DNA of 64,000 bases from DATARH01 sp036268425 (GTDB taxonomy: Bacteria; Pseudomonadota; Alphaproteobacteria; ATCC43930; CGMCC-115725), in the NCBI GenBank assembly GCA_036268425.1, contig DATAUE010000069.1, positions 138,397 to 202,396 on the forward strand, read 5' to 3'. The notes beneath the pieces were generated by a model. It was not told the DNA's origin and searched no databases. It saw only the letters and a program-made list of their open reading frames with translations. Made by a program: the position numbers and the translations under genes. Position 1 is the stretch's first letter. Every line of letters starts with the position of its first letter. This document shows positions 43,516 to 51,836 of the stretch, piece after piece.

Positions 43516-44574
43516 TCATAGGATATTTTCGAGAAGCCTTGCGGCATCCCGTGTCGAGCCAGACCGTCGTAGCTGCTTGTACTGATCGTTGATTACCTTG
43601 TTCCGACTATCCTCACGAACTGGCGCAGCATTGGGCGTCATGAGACGTGGTGCCGGAGCACCTGTCTTTTTGCCTTTTGCAGATACGCGAGCCGCTTCCA
43701 ACTTTTCCAATTGGGCGAGGCGAGCCATCGCACGCACAATACGTGCATCGGTGACTCCATTGACTTCCTCATGGCTGAAACCGAGGTTTGACATGGTTGA
43801 ACCAATGTCTTTGACCAAGGCGACCGCTTTTGACTGGTCCTTAAACTCCGGGACATACTCGACAAGCTGGTCATATTGATTGGCAAGGCGAGCCTGCATC
43901 TGCTGCTGTTGGTGCGCATTCTGTTGCGCCTCAACCTGCTGCATCTGCTGCTGCATGAATCCAACACGTTGACGAAGGCCGTCACGAACCGCTGATAGGC
44001 GGACATACTCGGCTGGATCGTCAGATGCCAGTTTCACCCAATTAACATTCTCAACCTGCTGAATCTCGGGGATCGTCAGGGTAATAAGCTGATTAAGTGT
44101 TTGTGCATACTGAGTCTGTACTTCACTCGCTTTCTGAACATGTGCCTCTACGGCTTTCCGTTCGTCGGCAAGCTGTTGCATCCGTTGATTGATAGCCTTG
44201 TCCCGCTCACCTTCCCGGCGTGCAACAACATGCTGCAAATCGAGTGGAAGTTCCTTGAACTTAGCCGCATCTTCGGCTGACCATGATTTCGGAGGTTCGA
44301 CAATGGCCGGCTTTTCTTCCGGTTCGTCACCTACTTCGTCGGTCTCTTCGTCCGCGCTGGCAGAACTCTCGTCCTGTGCGTCGTCTTCTACCTCGTCCTC
44401 TGCATCGTCTGCATTGTCCGGGGTAAAACTTGTGTCCTCATACTCATCATCCGAGGCGTCGTCTGTTTGCGGCACAACATGACCTGAAAGGTCTAGCAGA
44501 CCTTCGATATGTGCCGCCGCAGACCGCTCATCGGTTACGGGAGGAAGTGATTCTGTTTTGCTTGTTTCAGCCAT
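43516..44574 (-). CDS. Scaffolding-like protein
   Basis: 352 aa directly before the capsid gene. The N-terminal third is very acidic (DDASDDEYEDTSFTPDNADD, many Glu/Asp), the rest is a long coiled coil rich in Gln (QQMQQVEAQQNAHQQQQMQ) ending in a basic tail (KKTGAPAPRLM...RSGSTRDAARLLENIL). This acidic-helix-basic arrangement and position fit an internal scaffold expelled during maturation. No sequence family certain. TAAATA is 9 nt upstream of the start. Confidence 0.7.
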   Translation of the reverse strand: MAETSKTESLPPVTDERSAAAHIEGLLDLSGHVVPQTDDASDDEYEDTSFTPDNADDAEDEVEDDAQDESSASADEETDEVGDEPEEKPAIVEPPKSWSAEDAAKFKELPLDLQHVVARREGERDKAINQRMQQLADERKAVEAHVQKASEVQTQYAQTLNQLITLTIPEIQQVENVNWVKLASDDPAEYVRLSAVRDGLRQRVGFMQQQMQQVEAQQNAHQQQQMQARLANQYDQLVEYVPEFKDQSKAVALVKDIGSTMSNLGFSHEEVNGVTDARIVRAMARLAQLEKLEAARVSAKGKKTGAPAPRLMTPNAAPVREDSRNKVINDQYKQLRRSGSTRDAARLLENIL

Positions 44575-44600
44575 CGTAAAACCTATTTATGTTTTTGTTC

Positions 44601-45050
44601 TTAGTAGGGCTGTTTGGCTTGTGCCATGCGACGCTTGGCAGCTAGGTCCGCCTCGAAAATCTTGGCGCCGCCGACATACGCGCGGATCGCGCCTTGCACG
44701 TCCTTAAGGGCGGCTAAGCTCATGTGAGCGACACGCTGCGCCTCGATGTCACCACGGGGGGAGTTCTCCCATGCCAGCCGGTAGCGGGCCGCGACGGCGG
44801 CAAAGGCGGCAGACAACAGGGGATCGCTCAACAGGGACTCCGCGCGCCGGCCGTTCAGCAGCCGGTCAGACGGGTCGAATGGCTGCGGCGGTTCCGGTGC
44901 TACGTCAGCGCCCCCGGAGGGTGCGGTGACTTCGTCAGCGCCCTCTTCCTCCGGCGCCGGGATCACATGCGGCGCGTCATCGTCAGCGGGGAGGTTGGCA
45001 AGCGCGGCGCCAACTGCGGCGCCAAATGGTTCGACTTTCTTTCTTGGCAT
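44601..45050 (-). CDS. Small conserved phage head-operon protein
   Basis: 149 aa. N-terminal half is acidic/Pro-rich low complexity; the C-terminal half (GRRAESLLSDPLLSAAFAAVAARYRLAWENSPRGDIEAQR) is a helical pair with a pattern common to small proteins between portal and scaffold genes in podoviruses. The TAA stop of the portal gene is part of a TAAATA box 6 nt before this ATG. Function unknown. Confidence 0.68.
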   Translation of the reverse strand: MPRKKVEPFGAAVGAALANLPADDDAPHVIPAPEEEGADEVTAPSGGADVAPEPPQPFDPSDRLLNGRRAESLLSDPLLSAAFAAVAARYRLAWENSPRGDIEAQRVAHMSLAALKDVQGAIRAYVGGAKIFEADLAAKRRMAQAKQPY

Positions 45051-45059
45051 AAACCCTAT

Positions 45060-47204
45060 TTAACCAGCCGCACCGCCGCCATTCATGTTAGTGGCCGCAG
45101 TCAACACGTTGTTGTGCATGTCATTCTGCGCTGACATGACATTACTGTGCATGTCATTGTTCGCTTTCATTTGCGCCGTCTGTATGGCGAGTTGTGCGCG
45201 GGATTGTTCGCGCATCTGTTCAAGCTGTATCTCATGCTGCGCCTGCATCGCGGCAATCTGCATCTGATGCTGCGCCATCTGCTGTTCCAATTGCTGCGAA
45301 TGTGCCGCTTTCTGCTGTTCAACCTGCATGTCATTCTGCGCCTTGAACTGCGCAGCTTGAGCCTGTGCCTGTGCCTTCACCATTTCAGGGTCCGGCGGCT
45401 TTGGCTGCGGCGGCTGTTGTGGCGCCTGCGACGGGTTGGTAAAGAAGTCCTGCTTGTATCCGGCATTGGTCGTCAGCTTATGCACAACATCAAAAATGTT
45501 CTGCGCCGTAACAAGCGGACCTTGTACACCACCCTGTGCCCCAACAATCTGCTGTTGCACTTGTAGTATCTGCATTAGCTGTTGCGAGGCAGAGTCACGG
45601 TTGCCGGTGCCCAGGCCGACGCTACAACTGCACGACATGGATTCCCGCCAGTCTTTCGGGTCCATGTTTACCCATTTGCCAGTGAGGCGGATCACCCGGC
45701 CGCGCTGCTGATGCCGGACCACCAAGCCAAGAATGCGCTGGCCTAGCTCGCGCACCTGTTCCGCGAAAATCCGCGCGATCAACTCGACACGTTGGCTCGC
45801 GGCTTGTTGCAGCATGGAAATGCCCTGCGCCGTATGCCGGTTGAGATCGTCGGGTGACAGCCCTTGGTTGTGCCGGTCAATGCCGGTGCGGAGTTCCGAC
45901 GCTTGGTCGAGGTATTGAATGATGGGAAGCGTCTGGCCGGCCACGAACGGCACTTCAAGGGGCTGAATACCCTGGACATTCGCCACCCGCACAATGCCGC
46001 CCGGCCGAACCGTCAACAGGTCATCGTACGTCTCTGTCGTCGCCGACATTTCATCAACGATCATGCGCGGCGAGTTGGACAAATAGAGGTTGTCCAATAC
46101 CTGCCGCAGCAACGTGCTCTTAATGGACTGCAAATCCATCACAAGATCAGCTTCCGACAATCCATAGAACTTGCCAGGAACCGGAATCGGGCAGCACGCT
46201 ACAATGGGAACTTCGTCAACAAGCTCATTGGAGAAGATGATTTGTCCGGCGCCGGCCGTCACAATGCGACGTAGCTCGGCAATACCATCACCATCATAGT
46301 CAACCGGGAGGTACGACTCTTCCAACCATACTTGGCGCATGGCTTGGTCGGTGCGCTGGTCCATCGGCCATTCATCTTCGGGCGCGAACCGTTCAATGCG
46401 CTCCATATTGAACTCTTGGTCGTTGAAGCCTTGTGCTTCCTCGATCAAATCCTCATCAAAACCCATTTCGCGAAGGTCACTAATGCTCTTGAGAGCACGA
46501 TGGCAGACGAAGTGCTTACCGTCTAATACAGTGCTTGGTGCCCGCCGGCTGACAAGCATTTCCTCCGGTACAACATGCTCAATCTTTACCCTGCCTTCGG
46601 TCTGCCATACGCGTATCTGAACGTCATGCAGCATTGGTGCGCCCGGTTCTGGCGCGTCCTCAGTGAACCACTGTAGGTTCGGGTCCGGGTTGGGATAGGT
46701 TTTCTCGGAAATAATCTCGACATCATCAGCTTGTGTGATTTGCTGGTATTGTAGATCGTCCAACCCCTGATATGTGCTGGTACTGAACGTCCGTTCCTCA
46801 TTCCAATAGACCTTGAGGAAACCAACTTTTTGTAGTAGCGCCGACGTGAAAAAGTCGTGCAGGATCATGAAACCGGGGTTGTCCCGCAACATGATGTAGT
46901 TGCAATAATCGGTCGCCTGTTCAGCCATTGCCTCTTCGCCGGGCTGATAGGGCTCAAACTCGAACACCTTGTCGCTGGCGAGGAAACAGCGCAGTAGCGC
47001 CGGCTTCACCCATTCAATGGTTTCGAGTACATTACGGGAAACTACTTGTGAGCGGCCTTCAATTTCGTTGCCGAATGGCTGGCCCATGTAGTAGTCGAGA
47101 GCCATGCGGCGCTCTTGTGACAGCATTCCACCGTCACTACCCAATGCCGTGTTTATCTCACCCGCCAGGATGGCCTTTAGCTCGGTATCGTCCATCCTTG
47201 TCAT
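45060..47204 (-). CDS. Portal protein (P22/SU10-type, large)
   Basis: 714 aa dodecameric head vertex protein. N-terminal RRMALDYYMGQPFGNEIEGRSQVVSRNVLETIEWVKPALLRCF is the typical portal opening of this group; the central stem/wing region includes LRRIVTAGAGQIIFSNELVDEVPIVACCPIPVPGKFYGLSEADLV. The C-terminal 150 residues form a Gln-rich coiled coil (QQKAAHSQQLEQQMAQHQMQIAAMQ), comparable with the long barrel of P22 portal. The ATG overlaps the upstream 69-aa gene (ATGA). Confidence 0.9.
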   Translation of the reverse strand: MTRMDDTELKAILAGEINTALGSDGGMLSQERRMALDYYMGQPFGNEIEGRSQVVSRNVLETIEWVKPALLRCFLASDKVFEFEPYQPGEEAMAEQATDYCNYIMLRDNPGFMILHDFFTSALLQKVGFLKVYWNEERTFSTSTYQGLDDLQYQQITQADDVEIISEKTYPNPDPNLQWFTEDAPEPGAPMLHDVQIRVWQTEGRVKIEHVVPEEMLVSRRAPSTVLDGKHFVCHRALKSISDLREMGFDEDLIEEAQGFNDQEFNMERIERFAPEDEWPMDQRTDQAMRQVWLEESYLPVDYDGDGIAELRRIVTAGAGQIIFSNELVDEVPIVACCPIPVPGKFYGLSEADLVMDLQSIKSTLLRQVLDNLYLSNSPRMIVDEMSATTETYDDLLTVRPGGIVRVANVQGIQPLEVPFVAGQTLPIIQYLDQASELRTGIDRHNQGLSPDDLNRHTAQGISMLQQAASQRVELIARIFAEQVRELGQRILGLVVRHQQRGRVIRLTGKWVNMDPKDWRESMSCSCSVGLGTGNRDSASQQLMQILQVQQQIVGAQGGVQGPLVTAQNIFDVVHKLTTNAGYKQDFFTNPSQAPQQPPQPKPPDPEMVKAQAQAQAAQFKAQNDMQVEQQKAAHSQQLEQQMAQHQMQIAAMQAQHEIQLEQMREQSRAQLAIQTAQMKANNDMHSNVMSAQNDMHNNVLTAATNMNGGGAAG

Positions 47205-47410
47205 GCATTTTCAACCTCCATAGCGGGGAGTGCTTTGTTGACAAGCGGCATGGCCGCTTTCGCGGCTTTCATCCGTCTGTCGAGCGACTGAGACGGGTCG
47301 CTGTAAACTTGGTGTGCTTGGAGAATCGTCAGTGCATTGCGCAGGTTAGCGATTTCTTGCTCAAGCGCCGCGAACCGCTGTTCAATGCGGATATGTTCAC
47401 TAATACTCAT
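47201..47410 (-). CDS. Small coiled-coil protein between TerL and portal
   Basis: 69 aa (MSISEHIRIEQRFAALEQEIANLRNALTILQ). The first 40 residues form a heptad-like coiled coil. The stop overlaps the portal start, giving coupled translation. TAAATA lies 6 nt upstream of the start, in CATGACGCGTATTTA as read on the + strand. No family recognised; possibly an assembly factor. Confidence 0.7.
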   Translation of the reverse strand: MSISEHIRIEQRFAALEQEIANLRNALTILQAHQVYSDPSQSLDRRMKAAKAAMPLVNKALPAMEVENA

Positions 47411-47430
47411 GACGCGTATTTACAGAGGGG

Positions 47431-48738
47431 TTAGACGATGCCCTTGTTCGTGTAGTTGATTGCTTTCTTCACGGTGTTGCGGACACCGCTTGTCGCCCAA
47501 TACCGCATGGCGTCGGCAGGGTGACTGCACCAGTCGTGAAAGGGGCGATCCTCAAATGTGTGCCGCTTGTCAGACCATACCCGGCGGTACTGTTGCAGCG
47601 CCGCGATCAGCTTCTTGGCCTTGGTGCGGTCAAACCACATCATCGGCAATTGAGTGCGCACCGCGTTGATGCCATCAGCGACGCTCTGTTGCGGCACCAC
47701 CCGTGTAGGAATGCCGAGAGATCGTAGCGTCTCAATGCGACTGCGGCCGGTGCCTAGCTCCCTGACAGCCGCGTCATGCGGCACCACGTGCGTGCCATAC
47801 ATGTACTGCCGGCGCTGCAATTCTTTGGCATACCAATCCAGGCCAACGCCGCTGTTCTCAAGGTAGTCAATGACCCGGATTTCTTGGCCGGCCAGTTGAA
47901 AGAAAATGATGCTTGTCGAGTCGGATATACCCAAGTCCCAGGCCGTATGAACTTGTAACCGAGGATCATGCGGCACATTGGTAATGCGACTTTGTTCCTC
48001 TGCAATCTCCATTTCGCGGCCGTAGTAGGAACCGACAATCGCACTCTGAAACGAACACATGTATTCTTGGTTGGAGGTCGCGGCGCCCTGGTCCTCGCCA
48101 AACTCCCGTATAAGCTCGCGCTTTTCGGTGGCGAGTTGTTCGGGCGTGAACACGGATGTCTTGGTCGCGGGGAGGAGTTCCGCAAACCATGCCGGATCAT
48201 CCCTTGCCGCCTCATAAAACGTCGCCGCATGGTTTCGTCCTCTCGGCGTCGTGATGAACAGTGCCCAACCCGAATTTTCTTGTAGGATGGGTCGCAGATA
48301 TGACCATGCATTCGGGTCCGCCAATGCGAACTCGCTGAACACCAATCCGACCGGCGGCGATCCGACCAATGAGTTGTAATTGTCTGAGCCTACAAGCTGC
48401 CATGTCGAGCCATTAACAAACTCGATCATCATTTCGTTTTCGAGTTCACGCGCGACAATGCTTGCCGGGAATGCCTCGCGGATTCGCCTCAGACCAGTGT
48501 GCGGGTTGATGGCAGACCAAACCGACTTCCGGGCTTGTACTTGTGATGGCAATAGATGCCAGTACCCGCCGGGCCGCTGCATCGCGGCACATGCCGTAAA
48601 ATGCAAGGCGAGGTCGTCTTTGCCGGCACGTCTATGGGCAATCCAGACAGCACGTTTGCCGCCTTTGACAAGATAGTCCCATACGTTCTTTTGGTATTCG
48701 CGAGGTTCCCAATTGTTGGGAAGAGTAACTTCAAGCAC
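47431..48738 (-). CDS. terL: Terminase large subunit
   Basis: 435 aa packaging motor. ATPase: adenine/arm region NWEPREYQKNVWDYL, Walker A-like IAHRRAGKDD (residues about 33-42), Walker B LVFSEFALADP, and coupling motif LFITTPRG. Nuclease domain: HTAWDLGISDST supplies the first metal Asp, with later acidic residues around PHDAAVRELG and SHPADAMRYW. GTG start at 48738; an overlapping out-of-frame ATG (48743) exists but the protein family start agrees with the GTG. TAAATA is 4 nt upstream. Confidence 0.94.
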   Translation of the reverse strand: MLEVTLPNNWEPREYQKNVWDYLVKGGKRAVWIAHRRAGKDDLALHFTACAAMQRPGGYWHLLPSQVQARKSVWSAINPHTGLRRIREAFPASIVARELENEMMIEFVNGSTWQLVGSDNYNSLVGSPPVGLVFSEFALADPNAWSYLRPILQENSGWALFITTPRGRNHAATFYEAARDDPAWFAELLPATKTSVFTPEQLATEKRELIREFGEDQGAATSNQEYMCSFQSAIVGSYYGREMEIAEEQSRITNVPHDPRLQVHTAWDLGISDSTSIIFFQLAGQEIRVIDYLENSGVGLDWYAKELQRRQYMYGTHVVPHDAAVRELGTGRSRIETLRSLGIPTRVVPQQSVADGINAVRTQLPMMWFDRTKAKKLIAALQQYRRVWSDKRHTFEDRPFHDWCSHPADAMRYWATSGVRNTVKKAINYTNKGIV

Positions 48739-48781
48739 GCCATATTTAATTGACGTGCCGGATAGTGCCTACCGTTAGGTC

Positions 48782-49486
48782 TTATTCGAGATCGAAGATG
48801 GCGCCGTTCTTTGACTCGTCAAACGCTTCAAGGGTGTACTGTCCCCTCACCAACGTCTTGTGGCCTTCCTCATCAGTGACATCGTGCCGAGTGATAGGCT
48901 CAAGCCACGCGACGCCCCACGTGCTCATGTCGAGCGCATAGACGCGATCCGTCTTCATGAAACGCTCCCGTGCAACGGTCAGGCCAGCCTTGTCGCCGGC
49001 ATCAGCGACAACCCGGTCATAGAGCCGGGCCGGCACCAACAGCAGCGTCGCACTCGGTACCCGCTCCAATAGCTCATGCAGCATCGCCGGCCGGTACGGG
49101 CGCCGCTCACCAAGGCTTGTGCGGGTAATGCGACCGTCACCCCACGGTAGGATGGAACTCGGCGCCTGTATGACATGGGTGGTCAGGAATGACGGGAGGC
49201 CGGCGGTTATCGGGGCGATCTTGCGATACTCACCCTTACGGCTGGCTTGGTCGTTGAGCAACACCGTCTCAATGTCGCGACCAAGTTCAATGCACCGTTT
49301 CGACAGTTGTTCGGCAACCTCACTATCGGCGCCGTTCATGAATGCCTTGCGGCTGATCTGGCAGTAATTGCCGAGGCTTGTCTTTTGTGCGGTTTCCCAT
49401 TCGTGGAAATCGGCTAACGCTTTGTGGTGAGATACCGCCGACAAAAATGGACGGTCTGAATGTTGTAGAGAAAGTGCAGTGTTCAT
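48782..49486 (-). CDS. Second SU10-type capsid-like protein (paralogue of major capsid), shortened
   Basis: 234 aa from ATG 49486. Aligns by eye with the major capsid protein at RPFLSAVSHHKALADFHEWET, LGNYCQISRKAFMNGADSE, a matching helix (CIELGRDIETVLLN), VYALDMSTWGVAWLEP and GQYTLEAFDESKNGAIFD. The stretch between HEWET and LGN, which in the capsid protein carries about 28 residues (E-loop region), is missing, and the N-terminal 30 residues are shorter. Sits between terS and terL. Could be a minor capsid subunit, a vertex or size factor, or a decaying duplicate; its open frame argues against decay. Confidence 0.82.
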   Translation of the reverse strand: MNTALSLQHSDRPFLSAVSHHKALADFHEWETAQKTSLGNYCQISRKAFMNGADSEVAEQLSKRCIELGRDIETVLLNDQASRKGEYRKIAPITAGLPSFLTTHVIQAPSSILPWGDGRITRTSLGERRPYRPAMLHELLERVPSATLLLVPARLYDRVVADAGDKAGLTVARERFMKTDRVYALDMSTWGVAWLEPITRHDVTDEEGHKTLVRGQYTLEAFDESKNGAIFDLE

Positions 49487-49774
49487 ACTATTTGATATAT
49501 CTCCAATTCTGCCAAAAAAAAGGCGGGTACCCCCGGAGCCACACTGACGTTGCAATGGGGGGTTGCCGGGGTGTCTCTGCCACCATATCCTGTGCCCCAT
49601 GCGCCGGCCGGGTACTAGGTGGCGTCTTGTTGTTGCGTCTAGCGATCGTCCAAAGTTGTGCGAGCCTTGAACGTTCGTGCTCAATGTTATCAATGACTTA
49701 GCGAGCCATGCACTCGGCGCATAGCTTGGCGGGTTGTGCCATTGTCAGGCATCTTGAGATTGTTGACTCCAACC
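49487..49774 (-). promoter_or_regulatory. Intergenic gap terS / capsid paralogue with terminator-like element
   Basis: No convincing gene in these 288 bp. On the - strand a bulged stem (GGC-TCC-GGG-GGTA-CCC-GCC, about 49540-49522) is followed by eight T (49521-49514), like a weak intrinsic terminator. A promoter for the head operon is expected downstream of it but none is clear. The frame of the capsid paralogue stays open through most of the gap, but that translation is Arg/Gly-rich and not family-like. Confidence 0.4.
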
Positions 49775-50209
49775 CTACGAGTCGTCGCCTTCGTCGCTCG
49801 ACTCCATGTCATCAGCTACAACCTCAGACACAATAGCGTCGCGAATGGTCGGCGCAGTCGTTATCTGTAATGTGCTGCCATCACTCAAGATTGCGTTGCG
49901 GTCTGAGAAATCGCGTATGACGACAGTCATTCGTTGTGCATCCGGGTCTTTTACCTCGACAGATGACAGACGCGGCGAACAATAAGGAAGCACCGTTTTC
50001 AGCATATCGAGGCGCGTTGCCTTGTCTTCGTTCGGGTCCCACATGATCGCCAAAGCAAAATCAAGTGGGTGCGGCGCGCCGTCTTCGCCTAACGTTTGCT
50101 TGCCTCGCTCTAGGAGTTCAAAGGCTAACTTAGCTGATTTAATTGGATTTAATGGCCTACCAGCGCCGGTACGCTTACCGCCATGTGGCCTACCATTCCG
50201 TAACGTCAT
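49775..50209 (-). CDS. terS: Terminase small subunit-like protein
   Basis: 144 aa. Basic Gly-rich N-terminus GRPHGGKRTGAGRP, then PLDFALAIMWDPNEDKATRLDMLKTVLPYCSPRLSSVEV, which is the common pattern of small terminase proteins (helical DNA-binding domain, then a hinge to the oligomer core). An acidic tail (DDMESSDEGDDS) ends it. First gene of the - strand virion module and divergent from ardC. Position and motif agree. Confidence 0.8.
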   Translation of the reverse strand: MTLRNGRPHGGKRTGAGRPLNPIKSAKLAFELLERGKQTLGEDGAPHPLDFALAIMWDPNEDKATRLDMLKTVLPYCSPRLSSVEVKDPDAQRMTVVIRDFSDRNAILSDGSTLQITTAPTIRDAIVSEVVADDMESSDEGDDS

Positions 50210-50271
50210 AACCGCTTGAATACCCGAATTATTGTGATCCCTATTTAACGCGCGCGCGTGCGTTTTCTCGG

Positions 50272-50300
50272 TTGACTCTCTGTCAGCTAACCGTCAATAT
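50272..50300 (+). promoter_or_regulatory. Promoter of ardC (TTGACT-N17-CAATAT)
   Basis: -35 TTGACT at 50272-50277 and -10-like CAATAT at 50295-50300, with a 17-bp spacer containing GTCAGC. The downstream leader shares CTGACAC, GCTGAACAC and CTACAGGAT blocks with the leader of the serine recombinase gene, so both are probably under the same control. Confidence 0.6.
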
Positions 50301-50354
50301 CCTGACACACCGCTGAACACGGTGCTTGGTCAACCCGCTACAGGATCACTCGAC

Positions 50355-51326
50355 ATGGCCTATACCCGCACCAAGACTGCACCCGCGAAACTCGACGTTT
50401 ACGAAAAGATCACCAACACCATCATCGCCGCGTTAGAGACTGGCGTTCGTCCGTGGCACAAGTCGTGGTCAAACACTGGCGCCGTCAACCCTGCCTCTAT
50501 CTCGGTTCGGCCGCGTCGCTCATGCGGCACCCCATACAAGGGTATCAACACCATCGTTCTATGGTGTGAGGCTCAAGCCAAGGGTTACAGCAACGCAACG
50601 TGGATGACCTTTCAACAAGCTAAGGAACACGGCGCGCATGTGCGCAAAGGCGAGACGGCAACCGTTGTCGTGTACGCGTCCAAGTTTGTCAAAACCGAGA
50701 AAAACGACGCGGGCGAAGATGTTGACCGCACGGTGCCATTTCTCAAGTCATACTGCGTTTTCAACGTTGAACAAATCGAAGGCTTGCCGGAACGGTTCTA
50801 CAACAAGGCGGCAGTAGTTGCGTCGGTTGTTGATGCGCCGGCATTCGAGCGGATCGAACACGTTGACGCGTTCGTGACCAACACTGCCATCGCGGTAGGT
50901 CATGGTGGCGACCGTGCGTTTTACTCACCCGCACATGACCGCGTGCAAATGCCGTCATTCCATCAGTTTGACTCGGCTGCCAGCTATTACGCCACGTTGG
51001 CGCATGAGATCGTACACGCGACCAAGCATGAAAAACGCTTGAACCGTGAATTTGGTCAAAAGCGCTGGGGTGACGAATCGTACGCTGCCGAGGAATTGGT
51101 TGCCGAACTCGGCGCCGCGTTCCTTTGCGCCGATCTAGGCATCAGTGACCAGCCGCGCGACGATCACGCCAGCTACATCGCGTCATGGCTCAAGGTTTTG
51201 AAGAATGACAAGCGCGCGGTGTTTACCGCTGCCAGCCATGCACAAGCCGCAGCGGATTGGCTACACGCTCAACAACCCGGCGCAATCGAGGAATCGGAGG
51301 AAATGGAATTTGCAATGGCTGCCTGA
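50355..51326 (+). CDS. ArdC-like antirestriction protein (ssDNA-binding plus zincin domain)
   Basis: 323 aa. N-terminal ssDNA-binding ArdC domain (KLDVYEKITNTIIAALETGVRPWHKSW, GIN-type GTPYKGINTIVLWCEAQAKGYSNATWMTFQQAKEHGAHVRKGE). C-terminal metallopeptidase-like domain with HExxH (LAHEIVHATKHEKR, near 217) and a downstream Glu (EELVAELGAAFL). ArdC proteins protect incoming DNA from host restriction. ATG 50355 preferred over an upstream TTG. A perfect terminator (51348-51375) follows. Its promoter and leader resemble those of the recombinase. Confidence 0.9.
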   Translation: MAYTRTKTAPAKLDVYEKITNTIIAALETGVRPWHKSWSNTGAVNPASISVRPRRSCGTPYKGINTIVLWCEAQAKGYSNATWMTFQQAKEHGAHVRKGETATVVVYASKFVKTEKNDAGEDVDRTVPFLKSYCVFNVEQIEGLPERFYNKAAVVASVVDAPAFERIEHVDAFVTNTAIAVGHGGDRAFYSPAHDRVQMPSFHQFDSAASYYATLAHEIVHATKHEKRLNREFGQKRWGDESYAAEELVAELGAAFLCADLGISDQPRDDHASYIASWLKVLKNDKRAVFTAASHAQAAADWLHAQQPGAIEESEEMEFAMAA

Positions 51327-51347
51327 CAAAGTCGCTACCTCACGAAC

Positions 51348-51375
51348 AACCCCGGCAGTGATGCCGGGGTTTTTT
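51348..51375 (+). terminator. Intrinsic terminator after ardC
   Basis: Ten-bp stem AACCCCGGCA / TGCCGGGGTT (51348-51357, 51362-51371) with a GTGA loop and six T. Several more short perfect hairpins (for example AACCGC-GAA-GCGGTT) follow within 60 bp. Confidence 0.9.
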
Positions 51376-51509
51376 GTTGTTCGCAGACCCGTCTAGGAGC
51401 GTGCTAACCGCGAAGCGGTTTAGAGCGCGATAGCGCGCGCTACAGCGCGTCGAGACATTTCGGCTACAGCTACAGCGGCGCCGCTCGTTACCGCGTCTCT
51501 GTGACGATC

Positions 51510-51710
51510 CTACGCGCGTTTGGCAAGCACAAGACGCCGCATGTGTTTCGTGATCTTGTGCATTCGATCCGCAAGACGACACACACAACCCGGCGGTGCA
51601 TCATAGGATGCACGCAATTGCTCTATGGTTACCCCGCAATCGTGGCAGGCATCGTCTTTAGGGTCGCGGCATAGGGTACCAACAACAGACCAAAACTCGT
51701 CATTGCTCAT
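51510..51710 (-). CDS. Small Cys-containing phage protein, unknown
   Basis: 66 aa: MSNDEFWSVVGTLCRDPKDD, then CHDCGVTIEQL and CVCRLADRMHKITKHMRRL. Four to five cysteines with a CxxC pair and a basic helix suggest a small zinc-binding or DNA-binding protein. Start has TAAATA exactly 6 nt upstream (51717-51722), with the same flanking bases as the 69-aa gene at 47410. It lies between ardC and the recombinase on the opposite strand. Confidence 0.5.
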   Translation of the reverse strand: MSNDEFWSVVGTLCRDPKDDACHDCGVTIEQLRASYDAPPGCVCRLADRMHKITKHMRRLVLAKRA

Positions 51711-51751
51711 GACGGGTATTTAATGGGTGAATCGCACCGACTCCAGCATCG

Positions 51752-51780
51752 TTGACATTGTCAGCATATCAGCGGATAAC
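51752..51780 (+). promoter_or_regulatory. Promoter of the serine recombinase (TTGACA-N17-GATAAC)
   Basis: -35 TTGACA at 51752-51757 and -10-like GATAAC at 51775-51780, spacer 17 bp with GTCAGC as in the ardC promoter. The leader then has CTGACAC, a CGCGGCTGAACACCGCG dyad and CTACAGGAT before the ATG. Confidence 0.65.
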
Positions 51781-51836
51781 TGACACGCGCGGCTGAACAC
51801 CGCGCAAGCGCAACCAACCCTACAGGATGACAACCC

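Noticed and set aside
48489..48743. ATG-started frame overlapping terL start
   Set aside because: Out of frame with the terminase motifs; the GTG at 48738 gives the family protein.
49487..49693. Longer N-terminus for the capsid paralogue
   Set aside because: The extra 69 residues are Arg/Gly-rich, cross a terminator-like T run and do not match the capsid family.
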